A stretch of 64,000 nucleotides of DNA from Candidatus Binataceae bacterium. Lineage in GTDB: Bacteria > Desulfobacterota > Binatia > Binatales > Binataceae. Below are positions 51,502-59,258 of this stretch, piece after piece. How positions within the stretch are numbered: position 1 is the stretch's first letter; the number at the start of each line of letters is the position of its first letter. The stretch covers positions 31,062-95,061 of the forward strand of contig DATGLK010000085.1 in the NCBI GenBank assembly GCA_035294265.1, in the 5' to 3' direction. The position numbers and the translations under genes were made by a program. Under the pieces are notes generated by a model. It was not told the DNA's origin and ran no database searches. It saw only the letters and a program-made list of their open reading frames with translations.

Positions 51502-52731
51502 ATGGTTGCAACTCAGATACCTAGTCGAGCTTTGATTCTGGATCCGGGCGGCATGTTGGCTTTATCGATCTGTCGTCGGTTAGCCGCGTATGGATGCGAG
51601 GTCGAAATATTCGCCAGGCCCGATACGCCGGCTTTTTTTTCGCGCTTTCCGGTCTCTCGCCGGGCTGCTCCACCACTTGGCCAACCGCTAGCCGCACCGC
51701 TGCAGACTTTGGCCTTCGAGCACAAGCGTTTCGACCAGGTCTACGTCTGTAGCGAGGATGTCTTGGAAACCTTGTTGAAACTTGAACTAACCGAGCACTG
51801 GCGGGGATTGTTGCTGCCCGAACCTGCTATATTGGAGATTGTGTTGAGTAAAAACAGGACAACAGATTATTTGAGACGTGCCGGAATCAACGTACCGCGA
51901 ACGATTGTCCCCCGCAGTGACCAGGAACTGCGTTACGCCGCTGAGGAGATCGGCTTCCCCTTACTAATTAAGGGAGAACGAGGCGAATCAGCTCGCAATG
52001 TTCGAATCGTCACTGAACCAAGCTCTCTTCAGACCAGTTATCAGGAGGTGAAGCAGGCCGAATTGGAGTACGGTGGCAAGCCTGCCGTGCAGCAGTTTAT
52101 TCGTGGTATCGCTTATTCTGTGGGAGGATTGTTCGATCACGGTCAAGCTCTGCGACTGTGCGCACACCGCAAGCTACTGACCTATCCAGCCAACGGCGGG
52201 GTCACGGTGAGGGGCATTACGCAGCGCCCGCAGGGCCTAGTCGAAGTTGCAATAAAGGTATTTTCAGCGCTCAACTACTCGGGGCTAGGCCATGTGGAGT
52301 TTATTAAAAGTTACGACGACGAACAGTTTTGGTTTATCGAAGTCAATCCGCGCATTTGGGGTAGCTTTGAACTGTCGATTCATGCTGGGGTGGATTTGTT
52401 GTCTGCCTACCGGGGATTAGTGTCGGGAGCCAAGATAGAGCCGAACCTAAGTTATCGCGAAAACGTTTACTATCATCGCATAGCCAAGGAAGTGCGCCTG
52501 ATTCGGGCACATCCAACGCGCGTATTTGGGTTTATCCGTGACACCCTGGACCCTCGAGTGAAGTCTGAGTTCACTTGGAGCGATGGTAGTACATTTGTCC
52601 GCGCGGGCTGGCGGCGCTTGATGCGCCGCCGTCTCGAGCAGGCAAGTCTCTGGGCATGGCTGCAGAGGCCTGTGTCGGCTCCGGGACATACTTCAACTAC
52701 AGAGCACAAAAGCCTTGGCGACGGGCTCTAA
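51502..52731 (+). CDS. ATP-grasp carboxylate-amine ligase-like protein
   Basis: A 409-residue protein from ATG 51502, chosen because AGGAGG ends 5 nt before it; an in-frame GTG at 51499 would be too close. LSKNRTTDYLRRAGINVPRTI marks the start of the ATP-grasp fold. FPLLIKGERGESARNVRIV supplies the first ATP-binding Lys and glycine loop. The metal-binding segment is FWFIEVNPRIWGSFELSIHAGVD, with the E-x-N-P-R motif. Such enzymes join a carboxylate to an amine using ATP. The partner gene upstream is deacetylase-like, suggesting amide formation on a sugar or peptide-linked surface polymer. The composition is less GC-rich than the backbone. Confidence 0.8.
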   Translation: MVATQIPSRALILDPGGMLALSICRRLAAYGCEVEIFARPDTPAFFSRFPVSRRAAPPLGQPLAAPLQTLAFEHKRFDQVYVCSEDVLETLLKLELTEHWRGLLLPEPAILEIVLSKNRTTDYLRRAGINVPRTIVPRSDQELRYAAEEIGFPLLIKGERGESARNVRIVTEPSSLQTSYQEVKQAELEYGGKPAVQQFIRGIAYSVGGLFDHGQALRLCAHRKLLTYPANGGVTVRGITQRPQGLVEVAIKVFSALNYSGLGHVEFIKSYDDEQFWFIEVNPRIWGSFELSIHAGVDLLSAYRGLVSGAKIEPNLSYRENVYYHRIAKEVRLIRAHPTRVFGFIRDTLDPRVKSEFTWSDGSTFVRAGWRRLMRRRLEQASLWAWLQRPVSAPGHTSTTEHKSLGDGL

Positions 52732-52934
52732 GGCTTACGCTTCTTGGTAAACACCGTCACTCTTTATACCGAATCGTGGATACTCAGTGTAAAGAACCGA
52801 CCAAATAATAGGTTCTGATCCAATCGCCCCGGCCGACAGCCACTGGTTGTGCGCAGTAGACAGCGTCTTAACGGACGCGCCTTCGACCGCTTTTAGCCGG
52901 ATGTATGGGGCGGGGGCCAAAGTTGAGGGCGATA
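52732..52934. other. Intergenic stretch, nothing recognisable
   Basis: Between the end of the ATP-grasp gene and the end of the holin-like gene there is about 200 nt. The leftward frame here is open as the tail of a long shadow frame of the 2OG oxygenase gene, but its sequence (including TAHNQWLSAGAIGSEPIIWS) has no family resemblance. I see no clear promoter, terminator or RNA. Confidence 0.4.
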
Positions 52935-53273
52935 TCACGTGGAGCGGCGACGTTCTCGGCTGTGGATGGAGCCGACTGCCAGGCGCGCCAGCCAGCCGCA
53001 AGCGATCGAGGCCAAGCCGGCCGCCGCCAGCGCGGCCCACGGCGGCATCACGCGGATTAGCAGCAACACCAGAGCGGCCAACAACATTACCCCACCAATC
53101 AGGCAAAATCCGATCGCCAGGAGGCTGGTGGCGAAGATTGCGATCTGGCGCTCGAGGATGCTCTTGAGGCGGGTTTCCGCCAGCCGTAGTTCGGCCTGCA
53201 CAATCCGCAGCATGTCGTCCAGAGCGCGAGCGGCCAGCACCGGCCAGCTCGCCTGGCCTTTGTCGTGTACCAT
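52935..53273 (-). CDS. Phage_holin_3_6 / DUF1469-like small membrane protein
   Basis: A 112-residue protein. A helical amphipathic N-terminal part (ALDDMLRIVQAELRLAETRLK) is followed by two membrane helices (AIFATSLLAIGFCLIGGVMLL and then the MPPWAALAAAGLASIACGWL segment) and a charged tail. The pattern A-E-L-x-L-A-x-x-x-x-(K/R) plus paired helices matches the DUF1469 family (Phage_holin_3_6). Despite the name, chromosomal copies are not phage genes and are often found next to other small envelope proteins. It is 24 nt after the 2OG oxygenase gene and probably cotranscribed. Confidence 0.75.
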   Translation of the reverse strand: MVHDKGQASWPVLAARALDDMLRIVQAELRLAETRLKSILERQIAIFATSLLAIGFCLIGGVMLLAALVLLLIRVMPPWAALAAAGLASIACGWLARLAVGSIHSRERRRST

Positions 53274-53297
53274 CGCCCGGCTCCTTTGCTCGCAAGC

Positions 53298-54050
53298 TCA
53301 GCGGGCGTCGTGAAAAATCAGCCCCAGGGTGAACCGCACCCCTTCGTGTAGCGGGCTCACACCATGGCGCATCCGGACACGGTAGTAACCACGCCGGCCG
53401 GGCCGAGGGCGGCGGGCCGAAGCAAAGATAATCGCGCTGCCCTGGCTCAGCGGCAGCGACCAGCCGCGGGCTTGGGCGCGGGGACGGTCCTCGAGCAGAA
53501 GAAATTCGCCGCCGCGATAGTCGCGTTCGGGGCACGAGAGCAGCACGGTGGCCTGCAGCGGGAACACCACCTCGCCGTACAGGTCTTGATGCAGGCAATT
53601 GTAGCCAGCGGTTTCATAACGCAGCAGCAGAGGCGTGGGGCGAGTCTGCCCGTGCCGATGGCAGAGCGCGATGAAATCATCGAGCGCCGCGGGAAATTGC
53701 TGTGTCAAACCCAGTTCGCGCTGCCAGCGATTGGCGACCGGCAGCAACCTAGCGTACAAGGCCGTGCGCAGTGCTTGCACCGTATCGGGTAGCGGCGCGG
53801 CAAAATATTTGTAGCTCCCTAGACCGAAGCCCTGACGCGCCATGTCAATCTGCTTGCGAAAGCGCGCACTGTCCTCCCACAGCCCGCTCAAAGCCGCACA
53901 GTGCTCCTGCTCGATAATAGGTGGCGTCACCACAAAGCCCTGCTCTGCTAACACGCGCAATAGGCTGTCCCAATCCAATCGCGCAACCCGCTTGGTAATC
54001 TCCCAGCTCTCAAGCAGGACGGTGGGGTTTGGCTCCGAATTGGCCTTCAT
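53298..54050 (-). CDS. 2OG-Fe(II) oxygenase
   Basis: A 250-residue enzyme from the ATG at 54048-54050, overlapping the GalT-like gene stop by 4 nt. The iron triad is H154-x-D156 and H229, and R239 should hold 2-oxoglutarate (HQDLYGEVVFPLQA, then RHGVSPLHEGVRFTLGLIFH). The fold around RGGEFLLLED is typical of the double-stranded beta-helix. Substrates in this branch are often protein residues or nucleic acid bases; the H-Q-D-L-Y-G-E block recalls uncharacterised bacterial proteins of this superfamily. Its coupling to a GalT-like enzyme suggests a specific modification pathway, though nothing here identifies it. Confidence 0.85.
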   Translation of the reverse strand: MKANSEPNPTVLLESWEITKRVARLDWDSLLRVLAEQGFVVTPPIIEQEHCAALSGLWEDSARFRKQIDMARQGFGLGSYKYFAAPLPDTVQALRTALYARLLPVANRWQRELGLTQQFPAALDDFIALCHRHGQTRPTPLLLRYETAGYNCLHQDLYGEVVFPLQATVLLSCPERDYRGGEFLLLEDRPRAQARGWSLPLSQGSAIIFASARRPRPGRRGYYRVRMRHGVSPLHEGVRFTLGLIFHDAR

Positions 54051-55081
54051 GCCGGCAGGGGCGCGCCTTGGCGCCGATAGCGCGCACGCTGGAAGGCCGC
54101 CACGCTCTCCAGCATTCGTTTGGGCAATACCAAGGTGCCGGCGACGTTGGAATAAGGGAAGCGACGCACGTTAACATGAGCGTGCAAAGGCAAATTCTCG
54201 GCCTGATGGATTTCGTAATCCAGCGGCTGCGCGCCGACCAGAGCGAGCACTTGATGGAGGGCGCGGGCGAAACGCTCCAACATCGTCTCAGGCATTTGAT
54301 CCATCGTCTGAGCCCAGCCGGGCATTACCACGTCATAGGAATGAGGAAACGTCCCCACCGGACTCAGATAGACCGCCAGCTCCCGGTCGCGCTCTAGCAT
54401 CAGGCCGCAGCGCTCGGCCAAATCCGCCATTTCCTCGAACAGGCGTGGGTTGGCCCCCATCGCGGCCCGCTCGGCGGCCAGCACCGGTAGGTCTACCGGC
54501 GCGCCGATAATCTGCTGATGGACGTGGGGCTGCGAGGCGCCCGACTCACGTCCCTGATTTTTGCGGACAACTACCGAGCGTACCGCGGGATTGGCCCGCG
54601 CCATCGCCCCGATGGCGGCGCACATCCGGATGATTGCCACAAATTGCGAAGCTGCCAGCGCGCCGGTGTACATGAGGTCGGCGTGGTCGCGGGCGAGATC
54701 GAGAAAATGGCGCGGGTCCTCGACCACCAGGTAGGATTCGTTGCGCTCCCCGGTCAACTCCGGCGGAATCCGAGGAAAAAGATTTCTAAACGCGCGCAAT
54801 ACCCACTCCGGTTGCCCTGCCCCGTCCCACGACGGTAACTGCGCTGGTGTCAATCGCATGACCTCAGGTGGAAAGGTGCGCTCCTCGTTGCCGGGGCAAA
54901 ACGGACAGTCCGCCACGGCCTGGCGCATCGCGGCTGGATCAAGTGGTGCGCTCACACTGAGCTGGGTACCCAGGGTATAGGCGAAATTCTTGTCCTGCAG
55001 ATCGGCGACATAGGAGACCACGCCGGAAATCGGATTTCGGACCCAGGCCAACCCACCCGCGCGCATTTCGTATTCCAGCAT
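54047..55081 (-). CDS. GalT-like UTP-hexose-1-phosphate uridylyltransferase family protein
   Basis: A 344-residue member of the GalT branch of the HIT superfamily. C59-P-F-C62 is the zinc-binding pair. RESGASQPHVHQQIIGAP contains H186 and H188; H188 corresponds to the nucleotidylated His of GalT (S-N-P-H-P-H in E. coli). AENLPLHAHVNVRRFPYSNVAG and the later metal-binding His supply the rest of the site. It differs from true GalT in the first element (S-Q-P-H-V-H), so its substrate may not be galactose-1-phosphate. It is first in the GalT-like, 2OG oxygenase, holin-like operon, with a 4-nt overlap and a 24-nt gap. Confidence 0.77.
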   Translation of the reverse strand: MLEYEMRAGGLAWVRNPISGVVSYVADLQDKNFAYTLGTQLSVSAPLDPAAMRQAVADCPFCPGNEERTFPPEVMRLTPAQLPSWDGAGQPEWVLRAFRNLFPRIPPELTGERNESYLVVEDPRHFLDLARDHADLMYTGALAASQFVAIIRMCAAIGAMARANPAVRSVVVRKNQGRESGASQPHVHQQIIGAPVDLPVLAAERAAMGANPRLFEEMADLAERCGLMLERDRELAVYLSPVGTFPHSYDVVMPGWAQTMDQMPETMLERFARALHQVLALVGAQPLDYEIHQAENLPLHAHVNVRRFPYSNVAGTLVLPKRMLESVAAFQRARYRRQGAPLPA

Positions 55082-55132
55082 CAGGCCTTTATCTTTACCC
55101 AGCCCCCCGATCAGATTTCAACTTGGGCCTTT

Positions 55133-55169
55133 TTCACAACAAAAACGGGAAGCGCATCAAGCTTCCCGT
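55133..55169 (-). terminator. Rho-independent terminator of the hsp20 gene
   Basis: Leftward, 33 nt after the hsp20 stop, the transcript reads ACGGGAAGC, loop TTGATGC, GCTTCCCGT, a perfect 9-bp stem (55145-55169), then TTTTGTTGTG. The hairpin with its U-rich tail is a classical intrinsic terminator on this strand. It insulates the hsp20 gene from the GalT-like operon, which would then need its own promoter. Confidence 0.85.
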
Positions 55170-55201
55170 CTTGTTAGGCGACTGAACAAGCTTGCCTTGG
55201 C

Positions 55202-55678
55202 CTATTTCTTTTCCAAGCTAGGACGACTGGCTTCGCCTACCTGGATTGGCACCTTGCGCGAAGTCAGCTCCTTGGGCATCGGTACCGTCAACTCGAGCAC
55301 GCCGTTATGGTAGTTGGCCTTGATATCCTCGGTTTTGATCCCGTTAGGCAACGTCAGGCTGCGCTCGAAGGAGCCATAGCTGATCTCGCGATGGAGAAAA
55401 TCGCGCTCCTTGTCCTCTTGGCGACTTTCCCGCGAACCGCGCAAAGTCAGAGTGTTGCCGGTCACGCTCACCTCGACGTCTTTTGGATCGATACCAGGCA
55501 AATCGGCGCGAATTACCATTTTGTCGTTCTCCACGAACGACTCGATCGCCGGAGCTCCAATAAACTCCGCCGCAGGCGCTCCCGCGCTGCCGAAAAACCG
55601 ATTGAAGACATCGTCAAAATCCCGCCGAAAGCGGTCCAATTCACGAAACGGCGACCAACCCTGAATTGCCCTGGCCAT
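55202..55678 (-). CDS. Hsp20-family small heat shock protein
   Basis: A 158-residue small heat shock protein with a flexible N-terminal region (FRRDFDDVFNRFFGS) and an alpha-crystallin domain at about 45-145: VENDKMVIRADLPGIDPKDVEVSV, then SYGSFERSLTLPNGI, and YHNGVLELTVPMPKE. The C-terminal K-V-P-I-Q-V matches the I-x-I/V anchoring motif. It holds unfolding proteins as an ATP-independent chaperone. The ATG has an AGGAGG site 8 nt upstream. A terminator follows the gene, and its own promoter and leader hairpin precede it, so it is monocistronic. Confidence 0.92.
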   Translation of the reverse strand: MARAIQGWSPFRELDRFRRDFDDVFNRFFGSAGAPAAEFIGAPAIESFVENDKMVIRADLPGIDPKDVEVSVTGNTLTLRGSRESRQEDKERDFLHREISYGSFERSLTLPNGIKTEDIKANYHNGVLELTVPMPKELTSRKVPIQVGEASRPSLEKK

Positions 55679-55689
55679 CGTTCTAACCT

Positions 55690-55707
55690 CCTTCTAATGA
55701 TTGAAGG
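55690..55707 (-). promoter_or_regulatory. Leader hairpin that pairs the hsp20 Shine-Dalgarno (possible RNA thermometer)
   Basis: In the leader of the hsp20 transcript, CCTTC (complement of 55703-55707) can pair with GAAGG (complement of 55690-55694) across an 8-nt loop. GAAGG is the first part of the GAAGGAGG ribosome binding site that precedes the ATG. A 5-bp stem masking the site is the size seen in temperature-melting leaders. The pairing is short and could be coincidental. Confidence 0.3.
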
Positions 55708-55717
55708 CTTCACCGCA

Positions 55718-55745
55718 AATTTAAGCACTCAGCGCGCTTTGGCAA
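55718..55745 (-). promoter_or_regulatory. Candidate promoter of hsp20
   Basis: Leftward, TTGCCA (complement of 55740-55745) and TAAATT (complement of 55718-55723) are 16 nt apart. Transcription would start about 35 nt before the ATG, leaving a leader that includes the Shine-Dalgarno hairpin. This resembles a housekeeping promoter more than a sigma-32 type; no CIRCE inverted repeat is visible. Confidence 0.33.
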
Positions 55746-55859
55746 GCGACCAAGCCCGACAGTGGCAACAATCCTGGCCGGATGGCCAAATTCACACTGC
55801 TTACAATTTCAGGTTAGTGGCGAGACCAAAAAGCACAAGCTCTTAAATCATGCCGATGA

Positions 55860-56321
55860 CTAGAAGCGCTGAGTGGCCAGATAAAGCGCCGCGACCACGA
55901 ACAGAAGCAGCGCCGCAGTGGTAAACCAACCGCGGCTGTGCCCGCCACTTTCTTCTTTGGCCGGGGGCAACGGCGCGGTGGCTGCGGCGGCGACCTCAGC
56001 CCGCTGCACTTCCTGGACGAACTTGGCCGCCATCAGATCGGAGTCAAGCTGCAACAGGCCAACGTAGCTACGCACATAGGGCAAGAGGTAAAGCGCGTCG
56101 GAAATCGACCCGTAGTCGCTGGCCTCGATCATACTTAAGTATTTGGCAGGAACGCGGATTTGGCTGGCCGCCTCATCCAAGGTCAAGTTACGAGCTTGGC
56201 GTGCCCTTACCAGATTGGCCCCAAGTTGTTCGGTGTCGCCGCTCGCAAAATTGGCTGGAGTATGATCCCTGATGCCAGCCCTAAAGCCTGGGTTGGCGTT
56301 TTGCTCGCCCCTCGGGTCCAT
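55860..56321 (-). CDS. RodZ-like helix-turn-helix membrane protein
   Basis: A 153-residue protein. Residues 30-100 form an XRE/HTH_25-type domain, GANLVRARQARNLTLDEAAS, then IRVPAKYLSMIEASDYGSI and LYLLPYVRSYVGLLQLD. A short linker leads to one membrane helix WFTTAALLLFVVAALYLAT near the C-terminus. That order (cytoplasmic helix-turn-helix, then TM) is the one found in RodZ, which links MreB to the cell wall, but the large periplasmic domain is absent, so it is a truncated RodZ-like protein. The gene follows an AT-rich stretch at about 56381-56440. Confidence 0.8.
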   Translation of the reverse strand: MDPRGEQNANPGFRAGIRDHTPANFASGDTEQLGANLVRARQARNLTLDEAASQIRVPAKYLSMIEASDYGSISDALYLLPYVRSYVGLLQLDSDLMAAKFVQEVQRAEVAAAATAPLPPAKEESGGHSRGWFTTAALLLFVVAALYLATQRF

Positions 56322-56443
56322 GAGACCGCTTTTCTCGCCGGCGCTAATTGTTTCGCTCGCGCTCGGAAGCGCCCTAAATTTCCTCTTATATGTGCCATAT
56401 TTTTTTTTTATAATTCAAGAGGAATTAAGCTGCTAGATTAACT

Positions 56444-58126
56444 TCACTTGCGGTTGACCAGAGCAATTTTCTTACCCTCCGCCGCTACAGGGCGCGAGAG
56501 CGGCCCAAGTTGCGGCAGGATGCGGCTCAAATCCCCGCGATTGATTACCAATACTACGCAACGCCCCGAGTGCCAAAGCGTGGCCAGCGCCGAGTCGTTG
56601 TCGAGAAAGCTGCCTTTGGCATCCGCGCCCGAGCTAAAGGGCGCCAATTCGCCGCGAAAGCCAACCAATACCTCTCGTCGCTTGAGGTAAAAGGGCAAGG
56701 ACTGCTCGATATGGCGGTAGGAGGCCAGCACGCAATCGGATCCCAACTTGGCTGCCGCGATCTGCCGCGCCAAGCCCCGATACGATTCGCCGTACTGGCG
56801 CGCTTTCATGGCCGCGCCCAGCGCCACCACCATCCCCAACCCCAGCAAGCCGGTGGCGATCAGGGCACGGCCGGGGCTGCCCGACTTCATCTCGGCTGGC
56901 CAAGCCTGGCGCCAAGGCCAGCAGGTCAGGGTGGCCAGCACGCTTCCGCCGACCGCGCCAATCAATCCTAGCTTGAGGTCGAAAAGCAGGTCGGGAAACG
57001 CCCGCGCCGCCGCCATTTTCGGTACAACCAAGAGCGCAGCCGCGGCCGTAATCGCGTCAATCAGCGCGATACTCCCGAACCACCAGCGCAGACGCGCCAG
57101 CGGGCCTCGCAACAAAGTGCTCAAACCCAAACCTGCCAAAATCGCCAGCGCAGGAACGGCGGGCAAGATATAGGAGCCCAGCTTGGAGCGCGGGATAGAA
57201 AAAAAGAGCAGGACTACGCCGAACCACAGCACATTGAAAAGAACGGGTGCGCGCCCGGAGCTCGCCGAGGGCGGCGGCGCGCTGAAAGCGATAGGCACGA
57301 ACGCGATCCAGGGCCACATCCCGGCGAGCAACACGAGAAGAAAGAAATAAGGGCCCCAGGCGTGCTCGGTACTAACCGCATAGCGCTGCAGATGTTCGTG
57401 AATCAAGAAAAACCGCAAAAAGCCGGGATTGCGAACTGTGACCAAAACGAACCACGGCAGTGTGAGTCCCAGGTAGAGTATTACGCATCCCAGCCAGGGA
57501 ATCTGCCGTAGCCGCTCCCCACGCCCGCTTGATAGTAGGTAAAGCCCGGCCACCGCGCCGACCAGCACCAGCGCGACAGGCCCTTTGATAAGCGTACCCA
57601 CGGCAACCATTACGGCCACCAGGTATAGCGCTCGGCGCGCCCGCGGCGCGGGCAGGCCATCCACCGTGCTATAAAAGATGGCCAACGCCGCCGTAATCGA
57701 GAATGCCAGCGGCGGGTCGAGAGTGAGAAAGCGGCTGAAGCCAAAGAAAATGGGACTGAGCGCTAAGCACAGCGCCGCTAGCGCGCCGCTGAGCGGATCG
57801 AACATCTGCTGCGCCAGCGCCATGGTGATGACGACCTGTGCGATGCTGGCCAGGACTACCGGCAGCCGCACCGCAGTTTCGTTGGGGCCCAACAGCCGGA
57901 TGCTGGCGGCGGTGACCCAGTACATCAGGGGCGGTTTTTCGAAGTAGCGTACCCAATCGTCGCGCGGGCTAACGAAGTCGGCACGCAGCAACATCTCCCG
58001 CCCGATCTCGGCGTAACGCCCCTCATCGGGTTCCCAGAGCGCCGGTCGCCCTAGCCCGGGTAAATAGAGCAGCGCGGTGAGAAGGGCGCACAGGAGCAGG
58101 CGAACCCTTGGGCTAGGCCACTTCAC
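56444..58126 (-). CDS. ArnT-like dolichyl-/undecaprenyl-phosphate-sugar lipid A glycosyltransferase (GT39/GT83)
   Basis: A 560-residue PMT-superfamily enzyme with many membrane helices. The first loop carries LWEPDEGRYAEIGREMLL, where the D-E (acidic pair) and R-Y-A-E-I-x-R-E-M motif is typical of ArnT. Next comes FVSPRDDWVRYFEKPPLMYW, the substrate-binding part. It should transfer 4-amino-4-deoxy-L-arabinose from the lipid carrier to lipid A in the periplasm, lowering negative charge and giving polymyxin resistance. It diverges from the arnC-arnA-arnD genes across a 142-nt gap, so the assignment is reinforced by context. Other members of the family transfer different sugars. Confidence 0.78.
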   Translation of the reverse strand: MKWPSPRVRLLLCALLTALLYLPGLGRPALWEPDEGRYAEIGREMLLRADFVSPRDDWVRYFEKPPLMYWVTAASIRLLGPNETAVRLPVVLASIAQVVITMALAQQMFDPLSGALAALCLALSPIFFGFSRFLTLDPPLAFSITAALAIFYSTVDGLPAPRARRALYLVAVMVAVGTLIKGPVALVLVGAVAGLYLLSSGRGERLRQIPWLGCVILYLGLTLPWFVLVTVRNPGFLRFFLIHEHLQRYAVSTEHAWGPYFFLLVLLAGMWPWIAFVPIAFSAPPPSASSGRAPVLFNVLWFGVVLLFFSIPRSKLGSYILPAVPALAILAGLGLSTLLRGPLARLRWWFGSIALIDAITAAAALLVVPKMAAARAFPDLLFDLKLGLIGAVGGSVLATLTCWPWRQAWPAEMKSGSPGRALIATGLLGLGMVVALGAAMKARQYGESYRGLARQIAAAKLGSDCVLASYRHIEQSLPFYLKRREVLVGFRGELAPFSSGADAKGSFLDNDSALATLWHSGRCVVLVINRGDLSRILPQLGPLSRPVAAEGKKIALVNRK

Positions 58127-58268
58127 GGGAACCCATTGTTAGGGGCCCCCTGCCGGCGAATCAACTCTCGGGGGTTGGCAAGGTCGATGGGCAAAGGGGG
58201 TACCTGGCAGAGCTTTAATAAAGCCGCGAGGTCTGGCAAAATGCCTTTGCAAACCGTTTGAAACGCCC

Positions 58269-59258
58269 TTGAGTCGCCCCAATCCATCGCTCCAGCCCGC
58301 GCGCAACTCCGACATTACGGCGGTGTCCGTGGTAATCCCGATCTTTAACGAGAGCGCCAACCTGGAAAAGCTTTGGCAGCGCCTGCTACCGGTAGCGCAA
58401 GGGCTCCCCTACGAGTGGGAAATCATCTTTATCGACGACGGCTCCAGCGACGATTCGCTGGCACTGCTCAGTGAGATCGCGGGACGCTGTGAGCGGGTGC
58501 GGGTCGTCGAGCTGGCGCGCAATTTCGGCCAACATGCGGCCCTGCTGGCGGGGTTCCGCGAGTGCCGCGGCGATGTGGTGGTCACCCTCGACGGTGACTT
58601 GCAAAATCCCCCCGAGGAGATCCCACGCTTGCTGAAGGCGGTCGCGGCCGGCAACGACGTGGTCGGCGGCTGGCGGGCCGAGCGCCAGGACCATGCCTAC
58701 CGCCGTTTCGCTTCGCGCCTGCATAATCGGGTCACTTCGCTGATCGTGGGCGTACCGATGCACGATTACGGCTGCATGCTGCGGGCCTATCGCCGTCACA
58801 TCGTCGATACCGTGATCGATTGCGACGAAAAGGCGGCCTTCATTCCCGCCCTGGCCAACAGCTTCGCCAAGCGAGTGGCGGAAATCGAGGTCGATCACGA
58901 CCAACGGTCGGGAGGCGAATCGAAGTATAATCTCCTCAAATTGGCTCAACTCAGCCTCAATCTGGTGACTGGCTTCTCCCTGCTCCCAATTCAAGTCGTC
59001 AGCCTGACCGGAATCCTGATTGCGGTGGTGGGAATGCTGTTCGCAGCCCTGTTGCTGGCTCATCGATTAATCTACGGGCCCCAGCAGGAAGGTGCGATGT
59101 GGACCCTGTTTGCAGTGCTGTTCTTTTTTGTCGGCCTGCTCTTTTTGGCCCTGGGCCTGCTGGGCGAATACATCGGGCGGATTTACCAGGAGGTCCGGCG
59201 CAGACCGACCTATCTGGTCCGCGCGGTGCATGAAGGGCGCTTCCCGGTCGACTCGTGA
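58269..59258 (+). CDS. arnC: ArnC-like undecaprenyl-phosphate glycosyltransferase (GT2)
   Basis: A 329-residue membrane glycosyltransferase from TTG 58269 (alternatives lie within a few codons). SVVIPIFNESANLEKLW, IDDGSSDDSLALL and TLDGDLQNPPEEIPRL define the GT-A site. ARNFGQHAALLAGFRECRGD is conserved in ArnC and relatives. Two C-terminal membrane helices follow (from GFSLLPIQVVSLTG). In the arn pathway ArnC joins UDP-Ara4FN to undecaprenyl phosphate. The GTG of the formyltransferase gene overlaps its TGA by 4 nt, consistent with an arn operon. Confidence 0.8.
   Translation: MSRPNPSLQPARNSDITAVSVVIPIFNESANLEKLWQRLLPVAQGLPYEWEIIFIDDGSSDDSLALLSEIAGRCERVRVVELARNFGQHAALLAGFRECRGDVVVTLDGDLQNPPEEIPRLLKAVAAGNDVVGGWRAERQDHAYRRFASRLHNRVTSLIVGVPMHDYGCMLRAYRRHIVDTVIDCDEKAAFIPALANSFAKRVAEIEVDHDQRSGGESKYNLLKLAQLSLNLVTGFSLLPIQVVSLTGILIAVVGMLFAALLLAHRLIYGPQQEGAMWTLFAVLFFFVGLLFLALGLLGEYIGRIYQEVRRRPTYLVRAVHEGRFPVDS

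Noticed and set aside
52935-53273. Holin-like gene as evidence of a prophage
   Set aside because: DUF1469 proteins are common chromosomal genes, and no integrase, capsid, tail or lysis genes are nearby.
52735-53598. Leftward 287-codon frame across the holin-like and 2OG oxygenase genes
   Set aside because: It overlaps two well supported genes in another frame, is Arg/Pro-rich and has no recognisable domain.
56399-56415. T-run near 56.4 kb as a terminator
   Set aside because: The T-run is on the rightward strand, while both flanking genes are transcribed leftward, so it cannot terminate either.
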